Below are positions 21,806 to 31,600 of a DNA stretch of 39,984 nt, one piece after another. The DNA lies in contig CAJTUV010000033.1 of NCBI GenBank assembly GCA_910579515.1, positions 1 through 39,984 on the forward strand. Direction: 5' to 3'. Made by a program: the position numbers and the translations under genes. Positions within the stretch are counted from its first letter, which is position 1. Each line of letters starts with the position of its first letter. Below the pieces are notes generated by a model that ran no database searches, was not told the origin of the DNA, and saw nothing but the letters and a program-made list of their open reading frames with translations. The DNA comes from an uncultured Hungatella sp. GTDB lineage: Bacteria > Bacillota > Clostridia > Lachnospirales > Lachnospiraceae.

Positions 21806-23293
21806 CTACAAGCCCAGAATATCGGATACCACCTGCTTCATCTCAGGAATATCACACTCTGTATTGTGACGGATATTAGCACTGCGAATTTCTTCTACAG
21901 CCTGGGGAATACCAACGCCAGAGGTTTTATGGAGAAGCTCCATAGCCTCAAACTCGTCAATGTCCTCCATAGTACCTTTTAACGCTTCCATTACGCTTTT
22001 TGAAAATTTGTACGGACTGGCGGTAGAGGCAATAACCGTCTTCGTGTCATCTCCCTGCTCGTTTCGATATTGATGATAAACTGCACAAGCCACTCCTGTG
22101 TGAGTATCAATGACATAGCCAAAATCCTCATACAATTTGCGGATCGCCTGAGCATTTATCTCCTGAGAAGCAAAGCCGCCAATAAAGTCGGACATTCTGG
22201 CCTTCATTTCCTCGGTGATGGTGTACTCGCCCTTTGTGGAAAGCTCTTCCATAAACTGCGCTGTCTTTTCTGGATTGCAGTCTGTAGACAAGTAGATTAA
22301 CCGCTCCAAATTGCTGGAAATCAGAATATCCATGGAAGGAGACGTGGTCAGTACAAAATCTCTCTTCCGGTCATAAGTACCGCTCTGGAAAAAATCGTAC
22401 AATACTTTGTTGTCATTCGATGCGCAGATTAAGGTTTTGATGGGAACTCCCATCTGTTTGGCAAAATACGCCGCCAGAATATTTCCAAAATTCCCTGTAG
22501 GCACTGTCACATTAATAAGCTCTCCGTCCTCAATCTCTCCATTTGAAAGAAGCTGTGCATAAGCATAGACATAGTAGACCACCTGGGGAACCAGACGTCC
22601 GATGTTGATGGAATTTGCAGAGGAAAGCTGAAATCCCTTCTCTCCCAGCTCCGCAGCAAATTCCTTGTCGCCAAACATTTTCTTTACCCCTGTCTGAGCG
22701 TCGTCAAAATTTCCATGTATTGCCACCACGCTGGTATTCTCTCCCTTTTGCGTCACCATCTGCAGTTCTTGGACACGGCTGACGCCATTCTTCGGATAGA
22801 ATACAATGATTCTGGTTCCTGGCACATCGGCAAAACCTGCCATAGCCGCCTTCCCTGTGTCCCCCGAGGTAGCGGTCAGAATGACAATCTCCTTATCCAC
22901 ATGATTCTTTTTGGCTGCTGTAGTCATAAGATAAGGAAGTATGGACAAAGCCATATCCTTAAACGCAATGGTATTCCCATGGAATAATTCCAGATAGTAT
23001 GCGCCGCCAGCCTTTGCAAGGGGCGCGATCTCTTCTGTATCAAATTTATCGTCATAGGCGCAGCGGATACACTCTTTCAGTTCTTCCTCTGTGTAATCAG
23101 TAAGAAACAGTTTCATAACTTCATACGCTGTCTCACAGTAAGACTTTCCGGCCATCCATGCCATCGGCTGTTCCAGCTTCGGAATCTGAGTTGGCATAAA
23201 CAGACCGCCGTCACTGGCAATTCCCTTTAATATGGCCTGTGACGCAGTCACACCATTTTCACCGCCACGGGTACTTTGGTAAAGTATGTTCAT
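21806..23293 (-). CDS. thrC: Threonine synthase
   Basis: A 495-residue PLP enzyme making threonine from O-phosphohomoserine. The N-terminus (ILYQSTRG, SDGGLFMPTQIP) is characteristic of the long ThrC class; the PLP lysine is K112 in HGNTIAFKDMALSILPYL. Other sites are LTATSGDTGKAAMAGF (phosphate binding), SINIGRLVPQVVYY and VTVPTGNFGNILAAYFAKQM. It has a good promoter and is followed by mtnN. No homoserine kinase or dehydrogenase is adjacent. No T-box or leader structure was seen in the short 5' region. Confidence 0.96.
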   Translation of the reverse strand: MNILYQSTRGGENGVTASQAILKGIASDGGLFMPTQIPKLEQPMAWMAGKSYCETAYEVMKLFLTDYTEEELKECIRCAYDDKFDTEEIAPLAKAGGAYYLELFHGNTIAFKDMALSILPYLMTTAAKKNHVDKEIVILTATSGDTGKAAMAGFADVPGTRIIVFYPKNGVSRVQELQMVTQKGENTSVVAIHGNFDDAQTGVKKMFGDKEFAAELGEKGFQLSSANSINIGRLVPQVVYYVYAYAQLLSNGEIEDGELINVTVPTGNFGNILAAYFAKQMGVPIKTLICASNDNKVLYDFFQSGTYDRKRDFVLTTSPSMDILISSNLERLIYLSTDCNPEKTAQFMEELSTKGEYTITEEMKARMSDFIGGFASQEINAQAIRKLYEDFGYVIDTHTGVACAVYHQYRNEQGDDTKTVIASTASPYKFSKSVMEALKGTMEDIDEFEAMELLHKTSGVGIPQAVEEIRSANIRHNTECDIPEMKQVVSDILGL

Positions 23294-23345
23294 AATCTGA
23301 TTTCCTTTCCGCTTTTATCTGTTTTTTCGCAAAATTTTTGAGTGA

Positions 23346-23374
23346 ATTGTAGCATATTTTTTTCACAGGCGCAA
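23346..23374 (-). promoter_or_regulatory. Promoter of thrC-mtnN
   Basis: On the minus strand TTGCGC (complement at 23369-23374) and TACAAT (23346-23351) are separated by 17 bases. The -10 is 52 bases upstream of the thrC start, leaving only a short leader. Confidence 0.65.
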
Positions 23375-23377
23375 TGC

Positions 23378-24100
23378 CTATTCATAATTAACCGGAACTT
23401 TCTCATGAAGCGCAAATCCATCCTCCCTGACTATACAGTCATAGGCCAAAACTTTTAAACCTGAATCCGAAGCCTCCTTTAAGGTCTTAGCAAAGGCAGG
23501 GTGAGTATCCCAGTTGGGCCGAAAGCTTTTAACGCCTTTCATCTGAATCACAAATAAAAGATACGTCAAAAATCCATGCTTTCCCGCATCCATTAATTCC
23601 TGCAGATGCTTTACTCCCCGCTCGGTAGGCGCATCCGGAAACATGGCGATTCCCTTTTCCTCTAAAGTCACTCCCTTTACCTCCATAAACCCAGGTTTTC
23701 CCCCTGCCTCAAACGCCAAGTCAAACCGTGATTGGCCATAAGTCACCTCTCGTTCAAGCTTCTCCACCGAAAGGCCCGTCGCTGTGTAAAATCCTCCCGA
23801 TTCTATCCACTCCTTTGCCGCCTGGTTGGGAGCCTGGGAATCCATATTTATGAGGACCCTTGACAAATATCCCTCTCTCTCCTTGTACACCGCAGTCACA
23901 GAATACTCGGTCTTACGTCCAAGAGCCTTTGCATCTGGATAGTATTCCAGCAAAACTTCAGCCCCAGGTACTAAAAGTTCTCGGCATCTCCCTGTGTTTT
24001 TTACATGAGATGTATGAATCTGGCCCTTTATTTCCACTTTAGCCAGAAATCGGTTGGGCCTTTCCAAAAAAATCCCATGGACAATCTGAGAGTACCTCAT
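23378..24100 (-). CDS. sfsA: DNA/RNA nuclease SfsA
   Basis: A 240-residue SfsA protein: N-terminal OB-like domain (FLERPNRFLAKVEIKGQIHT, HVKNTGRCRELLVPGAEVLL) and a PD-(D/E)XK nuclease-like C-terminal domain (SRFDLAFEAGGKPGFMEVKG, then FPDAPTERGVKHLQEL). E. coli SfsA was first noted in maltose regulation and the family is now usually annotated as a nuclease; the cellular role is unclear. I start at ATG 24100 (MRYSQIVHG), where family similarity begins; 13 extra in-frame codons upstream look non-conserved. It is divergent from feoA, 65 bases away. Confidence 0.9.
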   Translation of the reverse strand: MRYSQIVHGIFLERPNRFLAKVEIKGQIHTSHVKNTGRCRELLVPGAEVLLEYYPDAKALGRKTEYSVTAVYKEREGYLSRVLINMDSQAPNQAAKEWIESGGFYTATGLSVEKLEREVTYGQSRFDLAFEAGGKPGFMEVKGVTLEEKGIAMFPDAPTERGVKHLQELMDAGKHGFLTYLLFVIQMKGVKSFRPNWDTHPAFAKTLKEASDSGLKVLAYDCIVREDGFALHEKVPVNYE

Positions 24101-24165
24101 AGCTTCACATATCCTTTCTGGTTTACATATTATAATCATAAGTTTTCTTTTTATCGGTGTATCTT

Positions 24166-24393
24166 ATGGTCCTTCCATTAAGTCAAATAGATGTAGGAAA
24201 AAAAGTAAAAGTGGTCTGGATCGCCAGCGAAGCAGGAATGGCCACCCGACTCTCTGATTTAGGCTTTATACCAGACGAAGAAGTCTCCTGCATACTCACC
24301 GGACGGCCTGGCGGAATGCGGGCCTATCTGGTGCGAAATGCGGTGATTGCTCTCAGGCAGCAAAACAGCAATGAAATATTCGTTGAAACTTAA
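24166..24393 (+). CDS. feoA: FeoA-family ferrous iron transport protein
   Basis: A 75-residue SH3-like FeoA protein: LPLSQIDVGKKVKVVWI, the TRLSDLGFIPDEEVSCI motif and a final VIALRQQNSNEIFVE strand. FeoA supports FeoB-mediated Fe(II) uptake on the cytoplasmic face. I chose ATG 24166 because the family begins at this point; a GTG at 24157 is an alternative and neither has a strong ribosome site. Unlike the usual feoA-feoB operon, a terminator and an oppositely oriented small gene separate it from feoB (482 bases). Confidence 0.9.
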   Translation: MVLPLSQIDVGKKVKVVWIASEAGMATRLSDLGFIPDEEVSCILTGRPGGMRAYLVRNAVIALRQQNSNEIFVET

Positions 24394-24396
24394 AAG

Positions 24397-24434
24397 AAAA
24401 GGGGAAACTGCACTGTGGCAGTTCTCCCCTTTTT
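24397..24434. terminator. Bidirectional terminator after feoA
   Basis: AAAAGGGGA-AACTGC (24397-24411) pairs with GCAGTTCTCCCCTTTT (24418-24434), with an A-run before and T-run after. It ends feoA on the + strand and the small membrane gene on the minus strand, so feoA is probably not co-transcribed with feoB. Confidence 0.85.
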
Positions 24435-24446
24435 GATACTTTGGTT

Positions 24447-24734
24447 TTACTCTCCATCTACATCCATATTGGCGGCTACTGCAATAGATGAAGACACTGT
24501 CGCCATGGCTGAAATCACAGCAAACAAAATGATTAAAAGGGCTCCGCCCATCATAATCATGAGAAATGCTTCTTCATCGCCTCCCGTAGTCTCTGCAGTG
24601 GCTGTTCCCTCTGCCACCTGGGTTTCTGTTTGAGAGGCCGCATACGTTTCCATAGCTGGAACCGCTGCAAATGTCAAACACAGACACATAGCAATCATTG
24701 CCAACCCACGTTTTAAAGTTTGTATACCCTTCAT
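24447..24734 (-). CDS. Small exported single-pass membrane protein between feoA and feoB
   Basis: A 95-residue protein with a signal peptide (about 1-33; basic MKGIQTLKRG, hydrophobic LAMIAMCLCLTFAAVPAM, likely cleavage after YAA), a short Thr/Glu/Ala-rich segment (ETQVAEGTATAETTGGDEEA) and a transmembrane helix (about 60-82, LMIMMGGALLIILFAVISAM). No family recognised. ATG 24734 has AGGAGG eight bases upstream and is preferred over 24755. It is convergent with feoA and divergent from feoB; a role in iron transport is only suggested by position. Confidence 0.75.
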   Translation of the reverse strand: MKGIQTLKRGLAMIAMCLCLTFAAVPAMETYAASQTETQVAEGTATAETTGGDEEAFLMIMMGGALLIILFAVISAMATVSSSIAVAANMDVDGE

Positions 24735-24875
24735 GAATCCATCCTCCTGTTTCACTGGAGACTATTATAGCACAATTTTTCTAAATTGCAAATACTCCAA
24801 GCACTTTCTATGATTCCCATTCATACAGTAATCATAATGTAAAAATCGAACTATTGGTCTAAATGGAGGGTTTCC

Positions 24876-26696
24876 ATGGAAAATAACAAATTTGTCATTG
24901 CCCTGGCCGGCAATCCTAATGTGGGCAAAAGTACTATTTTCAACGGTCTCACTGGCATGAGGCAGCATACTGGCAACTGGCCTGGTAAAACCGTCGCCAC
25001 AGCCAGAGGAGAATTTCAGGTAGATGGTCAGAAGTATGAGCTGGTAGACTTGCCCGGTACATATTCTCTGGCCGCTCACTCAGAGGAAGAGGAGATTGCC
25101 AGAGACTTTCTGTGCAGCAAAAAAGCTGACGCCGTTATGGTAGTCTGTGATGCCACCTGCATGGAGCGGGGCCTCCACCTGTTAAAGCAGATTTTGGAGT
25201 TAGACTTTATACAAGACAATGGAACGCCTTTGATTCTGTGTGTCAATCTCTGCGACGAGGCCCAAAAAAAAGGAATCTGCATCGATTTTTCTTTACTTCA
25301 GGATGTACTACTGTTTCCCGTTCTGTCCTGCTGCGCCAGATGTCCTAAAGACTTAGAGCACATAAAGCGAACCATTCACGATTCTGTCTCCACCACCGGT
25401 CACTATGAGTGCCTGGATTTCTCCCCAAAAGAGCTTGCAAGAGAGACCGTTCTTTTTACCAAAATCAACTACAGACAAAGAGAACAGGCCATTGACCGTT
25501 TGGTAACTGGTCCCTTCACTGGCAAAATTGTCATGGTCCTTCTGCTTCTAGGTGTTTTCTGGCTGACTATGGCAGGCGCAAACTACCCTTCTGATCTGTT
25601 GTGGAGCCTTTTGTTTTCTCTGGAAGGAAAATTAGCCTCTGCCCTTCTCTGGTTCCATGTACCTCAGATTCTGGTACAGGTCTTGGTTTTTGGCGTTTAT
25701 CGTGTTCTGGCATGGGTAGTATCTGTTATGCTGCCTCCAATGGCCATCTTCTTCCCACTTTTTACCATTTTAGAAGATCTAGGCTACCTTCCTCGAGTGG
25801 CCTTTAACATGGACCCTGCCTTCATGCGCTGTCGTGCCTGTGGAAAACAGTGTCTCACTATGGCTATGGGCTTCGGCTGCAACGCCGTAGGCGTCATGGG
25901 ATGCCGTATTATAGATTCTCCACGGGAGCGCATGGTGGCGATTCTCACCAATTCCCTGGTCCCATGCAATGGAAGGTTTCCGACGCTGGTCACTCTGATC
26001 ACCCTGTTTTTCCTAGCCGGTGTTTCTGGAGGCGCCGCAGGTTCCCTTTTGGCCGCTCTTCTTTTGACCTTGACCATCCTTCTTGGGATCGGAGCCACTT
26101 TGGGCTGTTCCTGGCTATTGTCCCACACCCTTTTAAAAGGCGTTCCCTCTTCGTTCACTCTGGAACTGCCCCCCTACCGCAGGCCCCAGTTTGGCAAGGT
26201 CATTGTTCGTTCCATCTTTGACCGCACTTTGTTTGTCTTAGGAAGAGCCGCCATGATTGCCGCTCCGGCCGGATTGGTTATCTGGATTCTGGCAAACATT
26301 CATCTGGGAAATCAAAGCCTTCTGTTCCATTTGACTGGATTTTTAGACCCTTTAGGCAGGTTTATGGGACTGGACGGCGTGATTCTGGCCGGATTTCTGT
26401 TAGGCTTCCCTGCCAATGAAATTGTGGTTCCCATAATCCTTATGGCCTATTTACAGACTGGTCAGCTCGTAGAGATGACGGATTCCACTGCCCTGTTTCA
26501 GCTCCTCATCAACCATGGATGGAACTGGAAAACCGCGCTGTGTATGCTGTTGTTCTGCCTGTTTCACTGGCCCTGCTCCACCACATGCCTGACCATAAAA
26601 AAGGAAACCGGCAGTTGGAAATGGACCGCTGTGGCAGTGATCCTTCCTACAATGCTTGGCTTCCTTCTATGTGTACTGGTAAATTTTATATTATAG
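24876..26696 (+). CDS. feoB: Ferrous iron transporter FeoB, short clostridial type
   Basis: A 606-residue FeoB: an N-terminal G domain (about 1-165) with G1 GNPNVGKST, G3 VDLPGTYSL, G4 NLCDE and G5 near SCCARC, then a polytopic membrane domain with two Gate-like halves. The first gate reads GFGCNAVGVMGCRIIDSPRE and VPCNGRFP, versus the usual GFGCNVPA and SCGARLP forms, and is preceded by a cysteine cluster RCRACGKQC. The length is short relative to E. coli FeoB (about 770 residues), typical for Clostridia. The start has GGAGGG five bases upstream. An imperfect ATGATT/AATCAT palindrome about 24807-24832 could be a metal-regulator site. The transported ion is assumed Fe(II). Confidence 0.93.
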   Translation: MENNKFVIALAGNPNVGKSTIFNGLTGMRQHTGNWPGKTVATARGEFQVDGQKYELVDLPGTYSLAAHSEEEEIARDFLCSKKADAVMVVCDATCMERGLHLLKQILELDFIQDNGTPLILCVNLCDEAQKKGICIDFSLLQDVLLFPVLSCCARCPKDLEHIKRTIHDSVSTTGHYECLDFSPKELARETVLFTKINYRQREQAIDRLVTGPFTGKIVMVLLLLGVFWLTMAGANYPSDLLWSLLFSLEGKLASALLWFHVPQILVQVLVFGVYRVLAWVVSVMLPPMAIFFPLFTILEDLGYLPRVAFNMDPAFMRCRACGKQCLTMAMGFGCNAVGVMGCRIIDSPRERMVAILTNSLVPCNGRFPTLVTLITLFFLAGVSGGAAGSLLAALLLTLTILLGIGATLGCSWLLSHTLLKGVPSSFTLELPPYRRPQFGKVIVRSIFDRTLFVLGRAAMIAAPAGLVIWILANIHLGNQSLLFHLTGFLDPLGRFMGLDGVILAGFLLGFPANEIVVPIILMAYLQTGQLVEMTDSTALFQLLINHGWNWKTALCMLLFCLFHWPCSTTCLTIKKETGSWKWTAVAVILPTMLGFLLCVLVNFIL

Positions 26697-26704
26697 AGTG
26701 ATGT

Positions 26705-27592
26705 CTAAAACTTTCGGCTTCCGCCGCCATGAGTCCGCCCGCTGCTAGAATGATGGGTAGAACTTCTTCCAGCTGAAGAACTCCCGCCCAAACCGCCGCT
26801 TCCGCTTGTGTTGCGGGGAATTACCTGGGTGGTGACAAATTTATTGACAAAAACATCCTGTTGGTTCCGAAATGCAAAGTTACAGTCCCCACGATAAGCC
26901 ATATTCAAATTTTTCAAATGCTTTGGGTCCTCCTCCATGGCATACTGGCGCTTTACAGTCAAACATGCGGCCACAGCCACAAATCCAGATACTCCCAGCG
27001 CCAGAAGAGCCTCATACCAGCGGATGCTTTTGTATGTGCTGATCTGGTGGGTTTCAGTATCATAATTATACTGTCCCGACGAAATCCCCTTTTCCCCATA
27101 ATACTCCACATCCCTTAAAAATGCTCTGACGCTGTCTGCGAATTCGTCCTCTGAGGCCCTTTCGTAGACATCGTCTAACATACGCTCGATTCTCTCGTCT
27201 GTAAATATGCGAATCGCTTTCCCTTCTGTAGACAGCACCAGCTCCCGATTGTCCATATCAACCAGGAACAAGATGCCGTCATGACTGTCTCCATGCCCAA
27301 AGCCGGCAGCCTCATAGTTATAGTCTGCATAGTCCTGAGCATTTCTTCCTCCTGCATCCTCTATTGTTACCACCACAATATCAAATCCCAGGCTTTTGCG
27401 GGCGTTTTCAATGGCTGTCTCAAACTCTTCCTCTTCCTCTTTACTTAAAAGCTCCGCCATATCATAGACCCTCTGGCTGGAAGCACCGTCCAGCTCCATC
27501 ATTTCTTCTGCATGCGCCTTCATCATTCCCATGCCAAGAATCAGGAGCACTGTCAAAAAGCATGGAATCCATCTTCTAAATCTTCCACTCAT
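26705..27592 (-). CDS. TPM-domain (YgcG-like) secreted membrane protein
   Basis: A 295-residue protein: signal peptide (1-28, ending in AHA), TPM domain (about 40-165, RVYDMAELLSKEEEEEFETA, GFDIVVVTIED, DYADYNYEAAGFGHGDSHDG, GILFLVDMDNRELVLSTEGK), a transmembrane helix (about 190-212, LLALGVSGFVAVAACLTV) and a Ser/Gly/His-rich tail ending GGGSRKF, typical of the YgcG group. TPM domains occur in envelope proteins; a phosphatase role is known for the plant thylakoid member, not shown for these. It is the last gene of the jet operon, 22 bases after the zinc-ribbon gene, and converges with feoB, leaving 8 bases. Confidence 0.88.
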   Translation of the reverse strand: MSGRFRRWIPCFLTVLLILGMGMMKAHAEEMMELDGASSQRVYDMAELLSKEEEEEFETAIENARKSLGFDIVVVTIEDAGGRNAQDYADYNYEAAGFGHGDSHDGILFLVDMDNRELVLSTEGKAIRIFTDERIERMLDDVYERASEDEFADSVRAFLRDVEYYGEKGISSGQYNYDTETHQISTYKSIRWYEALLALGVSGFVAVAACLTVKRQYAMEEDPKHLKNLNMAYRGDCNFAFRNQQDVFVNKFVTTQVIPRNTSGSGGLGGSSSAGRSSTHHSSSGRTHGGGSRKF

Positions 27593-27614
27593 TTTTCATT
27601 CCTCCGTCCATTGT

Positions 27615-28649
27615 CTAAATGAAATACCCCGCAAGCAAAAGAACTGCCAGAAGTGGAAGAAAAATTTCCAGAAAGAATATCCCCAGCTTTGCAGAATCCA
27701 CAGGAAGTTTTCCACAGATTTTCCCTGTCTGTCCGTTGCAGGCAAAATAATAAATGTGGTTGTCCCTTTTTCCCTTATACGTCAGAGTCCATACTGGAAG
27801 AAGGGCATAATTCCACCGAGTCTCTTTCAATCTGGCCGTCTGATTCATTACCGTCACGCTGTTATATCCGCTGATACTGCTTCTCAAGGTATCCTTCGCA
27901 AACACTTCCACCTCCTTTTCCACATCTCCCTGAAACTCCTGCTGTTCCATATCCCGCTTTTCTGCAAAAAATCCAGACAAAAATTCCATGGAAAACGGCT
28001 TCATCTGCTTCATATCAAAAGGAAGAACGCCTTCCACCAACTGTTTGTCCGCCTTTTTCAAGGCGTTTCGGGTCACATGATCTACCTGCATCTGCCCGTT
28101 GCGGCTTACATCATATTTCTGCGTCTCCGTATATTGAAGATTTCCGGCCCGCCACACCTTAAGCTTTACACCCTCGGCCTGGATTTCCCCTTCCACCTGA
28201 CAGCTATACAGCCAGTATGGAAAATACACTCCTGTCAGTTTTTCAATCTGTTCTGGAGAATAAAAATCCTTTGGCACAAATCGTTTTTGTTTCAGCCACT
28301 GCAAAAAGATGTCTTTTGCCTTTTCCTTGTCAATGGCAAACGGCAGCACATAATCTGGTTTGTAACCACCTTCCAGCCGTCCCTTTAACACCACCGGATT
28401 ATGGCAGTAAAAGCAAAAGGTGGCTGCTGTCGTCTCTTCTGTCACAATCTCCGCACCGCAGCTGGGACACAGATAGAGAACAAGTTCCTGCTCTTCTTGC
28501 TTTTGCTCTTCCCCTTTCTTTGGTGGAAGATCAGAAATCTGCTCCTTTGAAAATTCAGAAAGACAATATTCACATTTAAACTTTTGGGAGGACGGGTCAA
28601 GCAAAAGGCCACCTCCGCAATTTGGGCACTTCCACGTTACTGCTGCCAT
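27615..28649 (-). CDS. Zinc-ribbon protein with C-terminal membrane helix
   Basis: A 344-residue protein with two zinc ribbons: C8-x2-C11 with C26-x2-C29 (a TFIIB-like ribbon), and C61-x2-C64 with C79-x2-C82. The middle (about 95-320) has paired strand/helix segments such as YVLPFAIDKEKAKDIFLQWL, VYFPYWLYSCQVEGEIQAEG and TRWNYALLPVWTLTYKGKRD, a domain often seen in clostridial zinc-ribbon proteins of unknown role. It ends with a transmembrane helix (about 322-344). It starts 3 bases after the jetC stop and is followed by the TPM gene, so it occupies the position where jetD is expected in Wadjet operons. It has no Toprim features. Function unknown. Confidence 0.85.
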   Translation of the reverse strand: MAAVTWKCPNCGGGLLLDPSSQKFKCEYCLSEFSKEQISDLPPKKGEEQKQEEQELVLYLCPSCGAEIVTEETTAATFCFYCHNPVVLKGRLEGGYKPDYVLPFAIDKEKAKDIFLQWLKQKRFVPKDFYSPEQIEKLTGVYFPYWLYSCQVEGEIQAEGVKLKVWRAGNLQYTETQKYDVSRNGQMQVDHVTRNALKKADKQLVEGVLPFDMKQMKPFSMEFLSGFFAEKRDMEQQEFQGDVEKEVEVFAKDTLRSSISGYNSVTVMNQTARLKETRWNYALLPVWTLTYKGKRDNHIYYFACNGQTGKICGKLPVDSAKLGIFFLEIFLPLLAVLLLAGYFI

Positions 28650-28652
28650 ATC

Positions 28653-31600
28653 TTACTCCTTCTTCAATTCCCCAAATTCTTTCTTCTCAAACTCCTGAAT
28701 AGAGATCGCCTTTTTATTGGGGTTCGCAAACACAAAGATCTTATCTACAGTCTCTAAGTAATTCTGCATCTTATCATTGGTGGCGCTGATAATAGCCTGA
28801 AAGCCCAGCCCACGTATAAGCTGAATACAGCTTGCAACCTTCTCTGCATCCATTTTGGAAAACGCCTCGTCCAACACCACAAGACGAAGGGTCGGATTCC
28901 GCTCTATGCCTGGCTTCCAGTCAATTTTATACGCCTGGGCAAAGCTTGCCAGAAGCGCCACATACAGAGGATTCTGTCCCTCTCCCCCAGAGTTTTTCTT
29001 GATCATCTTGCTCAAACGGATTTTAATAGTCTCGCCTTCTCCCTCGATCAGCTGCTGCATGTCAAAGGAGAGATAAGTGCGGTAATCCGCATATTTGTCC
29101 ATATTCCGTTTGGCTTCCTCCAGCTCCCTTGCAGTCGCATCTTGAGGGGGTATAAAAATATTAATTAAGTCGTTAATCATTGCCCCATAGTGATTTTCAT
29201 GCTCCTCGGTAAACAGATTCAGCTGGTGGTCCATTCCTATATCTAAATCAGACGGTTTGATCTCCAATGCCTCATCCATAAACATATCATAGTACCGCCC
29301 GTCTGTCCCCGTATTTTTTCCAATATAAAACTGGTATTTATCCTTTCCAAAATCAAGCTGGGAAATAATCCGGTTTAATTCATCCTTTCTTTGCAACGCT
29401 TCCTTGATGGCGCTTCGGATCTTATACATAAAATCATCTTTAAAATGCTCCACTGCAGTACGCGCCTGCCTGGAAGCACTTTTTCGGTACTCCTCCAGCT
29501 GGTCAAAGTTCAGGCTGTCGAACAGTTCTTGATACTCCTTGTTGTCTTCTGTTGTTGGAGAAAAATTCCGATTCGGATAATATCGCAGGTAAGCGCTTCT
29601 CTCCTCGATCAGCTTTTTCATCTCACTCTGCCGCTTTCCTTCCATCTCTTCCAGATTTTTGACAATCTCTGCCCTGACAGAGGAAAGAGACCTTCCCTTG
29701 ACCAGACTGTCAAACTGCTTATCCTTGTCCTGATCACGCCTGAAATCCCTCTCCTTTTCTATCAGCCTTTCATTGAGCTCCACCAGCCTTTTTTTCTCTG
29801 ATTCTGTATCCCGTTCCAATCCTACCATCGTCTTCTGCTTTTGCCTGACTCTCTCTTGCTCCTCCTGACAGTCAGCTAAAAGCTTCTGCCGCTCCTGCTC
29901 CCACTGCTCCACATTCTCATTTTTTATCCGTTCCAGCTTTTCCCCTAAACGCTTCTTCTCCCTTTCCTTCTCTTTGTAAGTCTCCATATCGCGCTTCCAC
30001 TCTTCGTAGACAGAAAACTCCTGACTTAAATACTCCAATCCCAGAAGCCCTCGGGCTTTCTCAGCCTTCTGTCTCTCCGGTTCTGCTCTTTTTTCAATCC
30101 CAGTCAGCTCTTTTTCCAGAAGCTTCACTCTTTGCTTAAGACTGCTCTTTCCAATAAAGGCAGACTTCGTATAGTACAAAGGGTTTAAATGAGAAATCCC
30201 ATATCCTCGGTACACTACGCATTCCCTGGTAATCCCAATTCGGCAATTTCTCAATTCCTCAACACTGTCGCACTTTACCACCTTTCCCAGCAGAAAGTCT
30301 ATGTAAGCCCTCACATAATCTTTATTTGCCAAAACTTCCAAAGACAAAGCGTTCTCTAAGACCAAATGCTTCTCTACTGCCACCTTTTCTGTATCCAGCA
30401 CGGATACCCGACAGTAAGTCTCTTTATCAAGTTCCTGATAAATCTCCATAGCAGCCCTGGCGTACTCAGGAGCCACAATCAGAGTCAACTTCTGGCTCCC
30501 CATATAACCTTCCACAGCGCTTCGCCATTCCTCATTTTTGATGTCCAAAAGGTCCGCTAAAACCTCTACTGCCACGCTTTTTCCAGTCCGCTGATACAGA
30601 CGGTTCTGTAAAGTAATTCTGGCCTGTTCCAGTTCCTTTGGGTATGCTTTGCTTCCCGCCTTCAACTGTCCCAGCTCTTCCTCTGTCTGACTTTTTTGCT
30701 TCTGAAGCTGCCGCAGCTCTCCCTGGGCCTCCTGCTGCTGCCTAAGCGCATCCTTTCGCAGCTCTCTCAAATCTGTCTGGAGCCTCTTTATCCCGTCTCC
30801 ATCAATCCCCCTCTTCTCAAAAGCCTCTATATCCCAAAGGGTTCTGTTGGACACGCAGTCCTCCTCTTCCCATTTCTTCAAAGCCACAGCCGTCTGCTCC
30901 CAACGGGCCTGGCTGCTTGCCAAACGCTCCACCAAAGCGTTCAGAGCGAAAAACTGTTCCTTCAACTGATCATATCCGGTCATGGAAATTCGTTTCAAAA
31001 GCTCCTCGCTCTGTTCTGTCATTTTCTGGATCTTGTGGTTCTGTTCTTCCAGATCCTGAGACAATTTATCCTGATTCTCTTTAAAAATACGAATTTTCTC
31101 CTGGCTCTCTTCCAGTAATAGGTGTTCCTGAAGAATCTCCAGCCTGGCAATTTCATACCGTAAAACCTGTATCTGCTCTTTGATCTGTTCCACAACTTTA
31201 TATTGACTGCAAATTTCGTTTAACTGCTTCAGTTCCAGGCAGGTGTCTTCAATCTTCTTTCGCATACGCCCATACTCTATGACGCATAACTGCATATCCT
31301 CTATATGAATATCCTGCTCCATGCAGATATATTCCTTTACAAACTCTTCCAGTTTTATATTCATACGGAAGGGAATGGCACGTTTAAACAAAAGGGGAAA
31401 TTTCTCCCCGTCCAGTCCTCCCAAATAAATATCATAAAGCTGCTTACGAAAACGCTCATTGTGAGAGCCAAAATAACAGTCTTCTTTCCCAAACTCAGAA
31501 AGCAGCCAGCCCTTCACCTCATCTGTGGACATGGCCCTCATCTTCTTCTCGCGGTCTGTACAGTACCGATTTTCAGGAAGCGGCCCCTTATGCCAGAAAA

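Noticed and set aside
23294..23377. A T-box or threonine riboswitch before thrC
   Set aside because: The leader from the predicted start site is too short and shows no specifier stem or antiterminator.
27531..28388. A 285-residue + frame opposite the zinc-ribbon gene
   Set aside because: It is antisense to a gene with clear zinc-binding cysteines and shows low-complexity, His/Leu/Phe-rich composition typical of a shadow frame.
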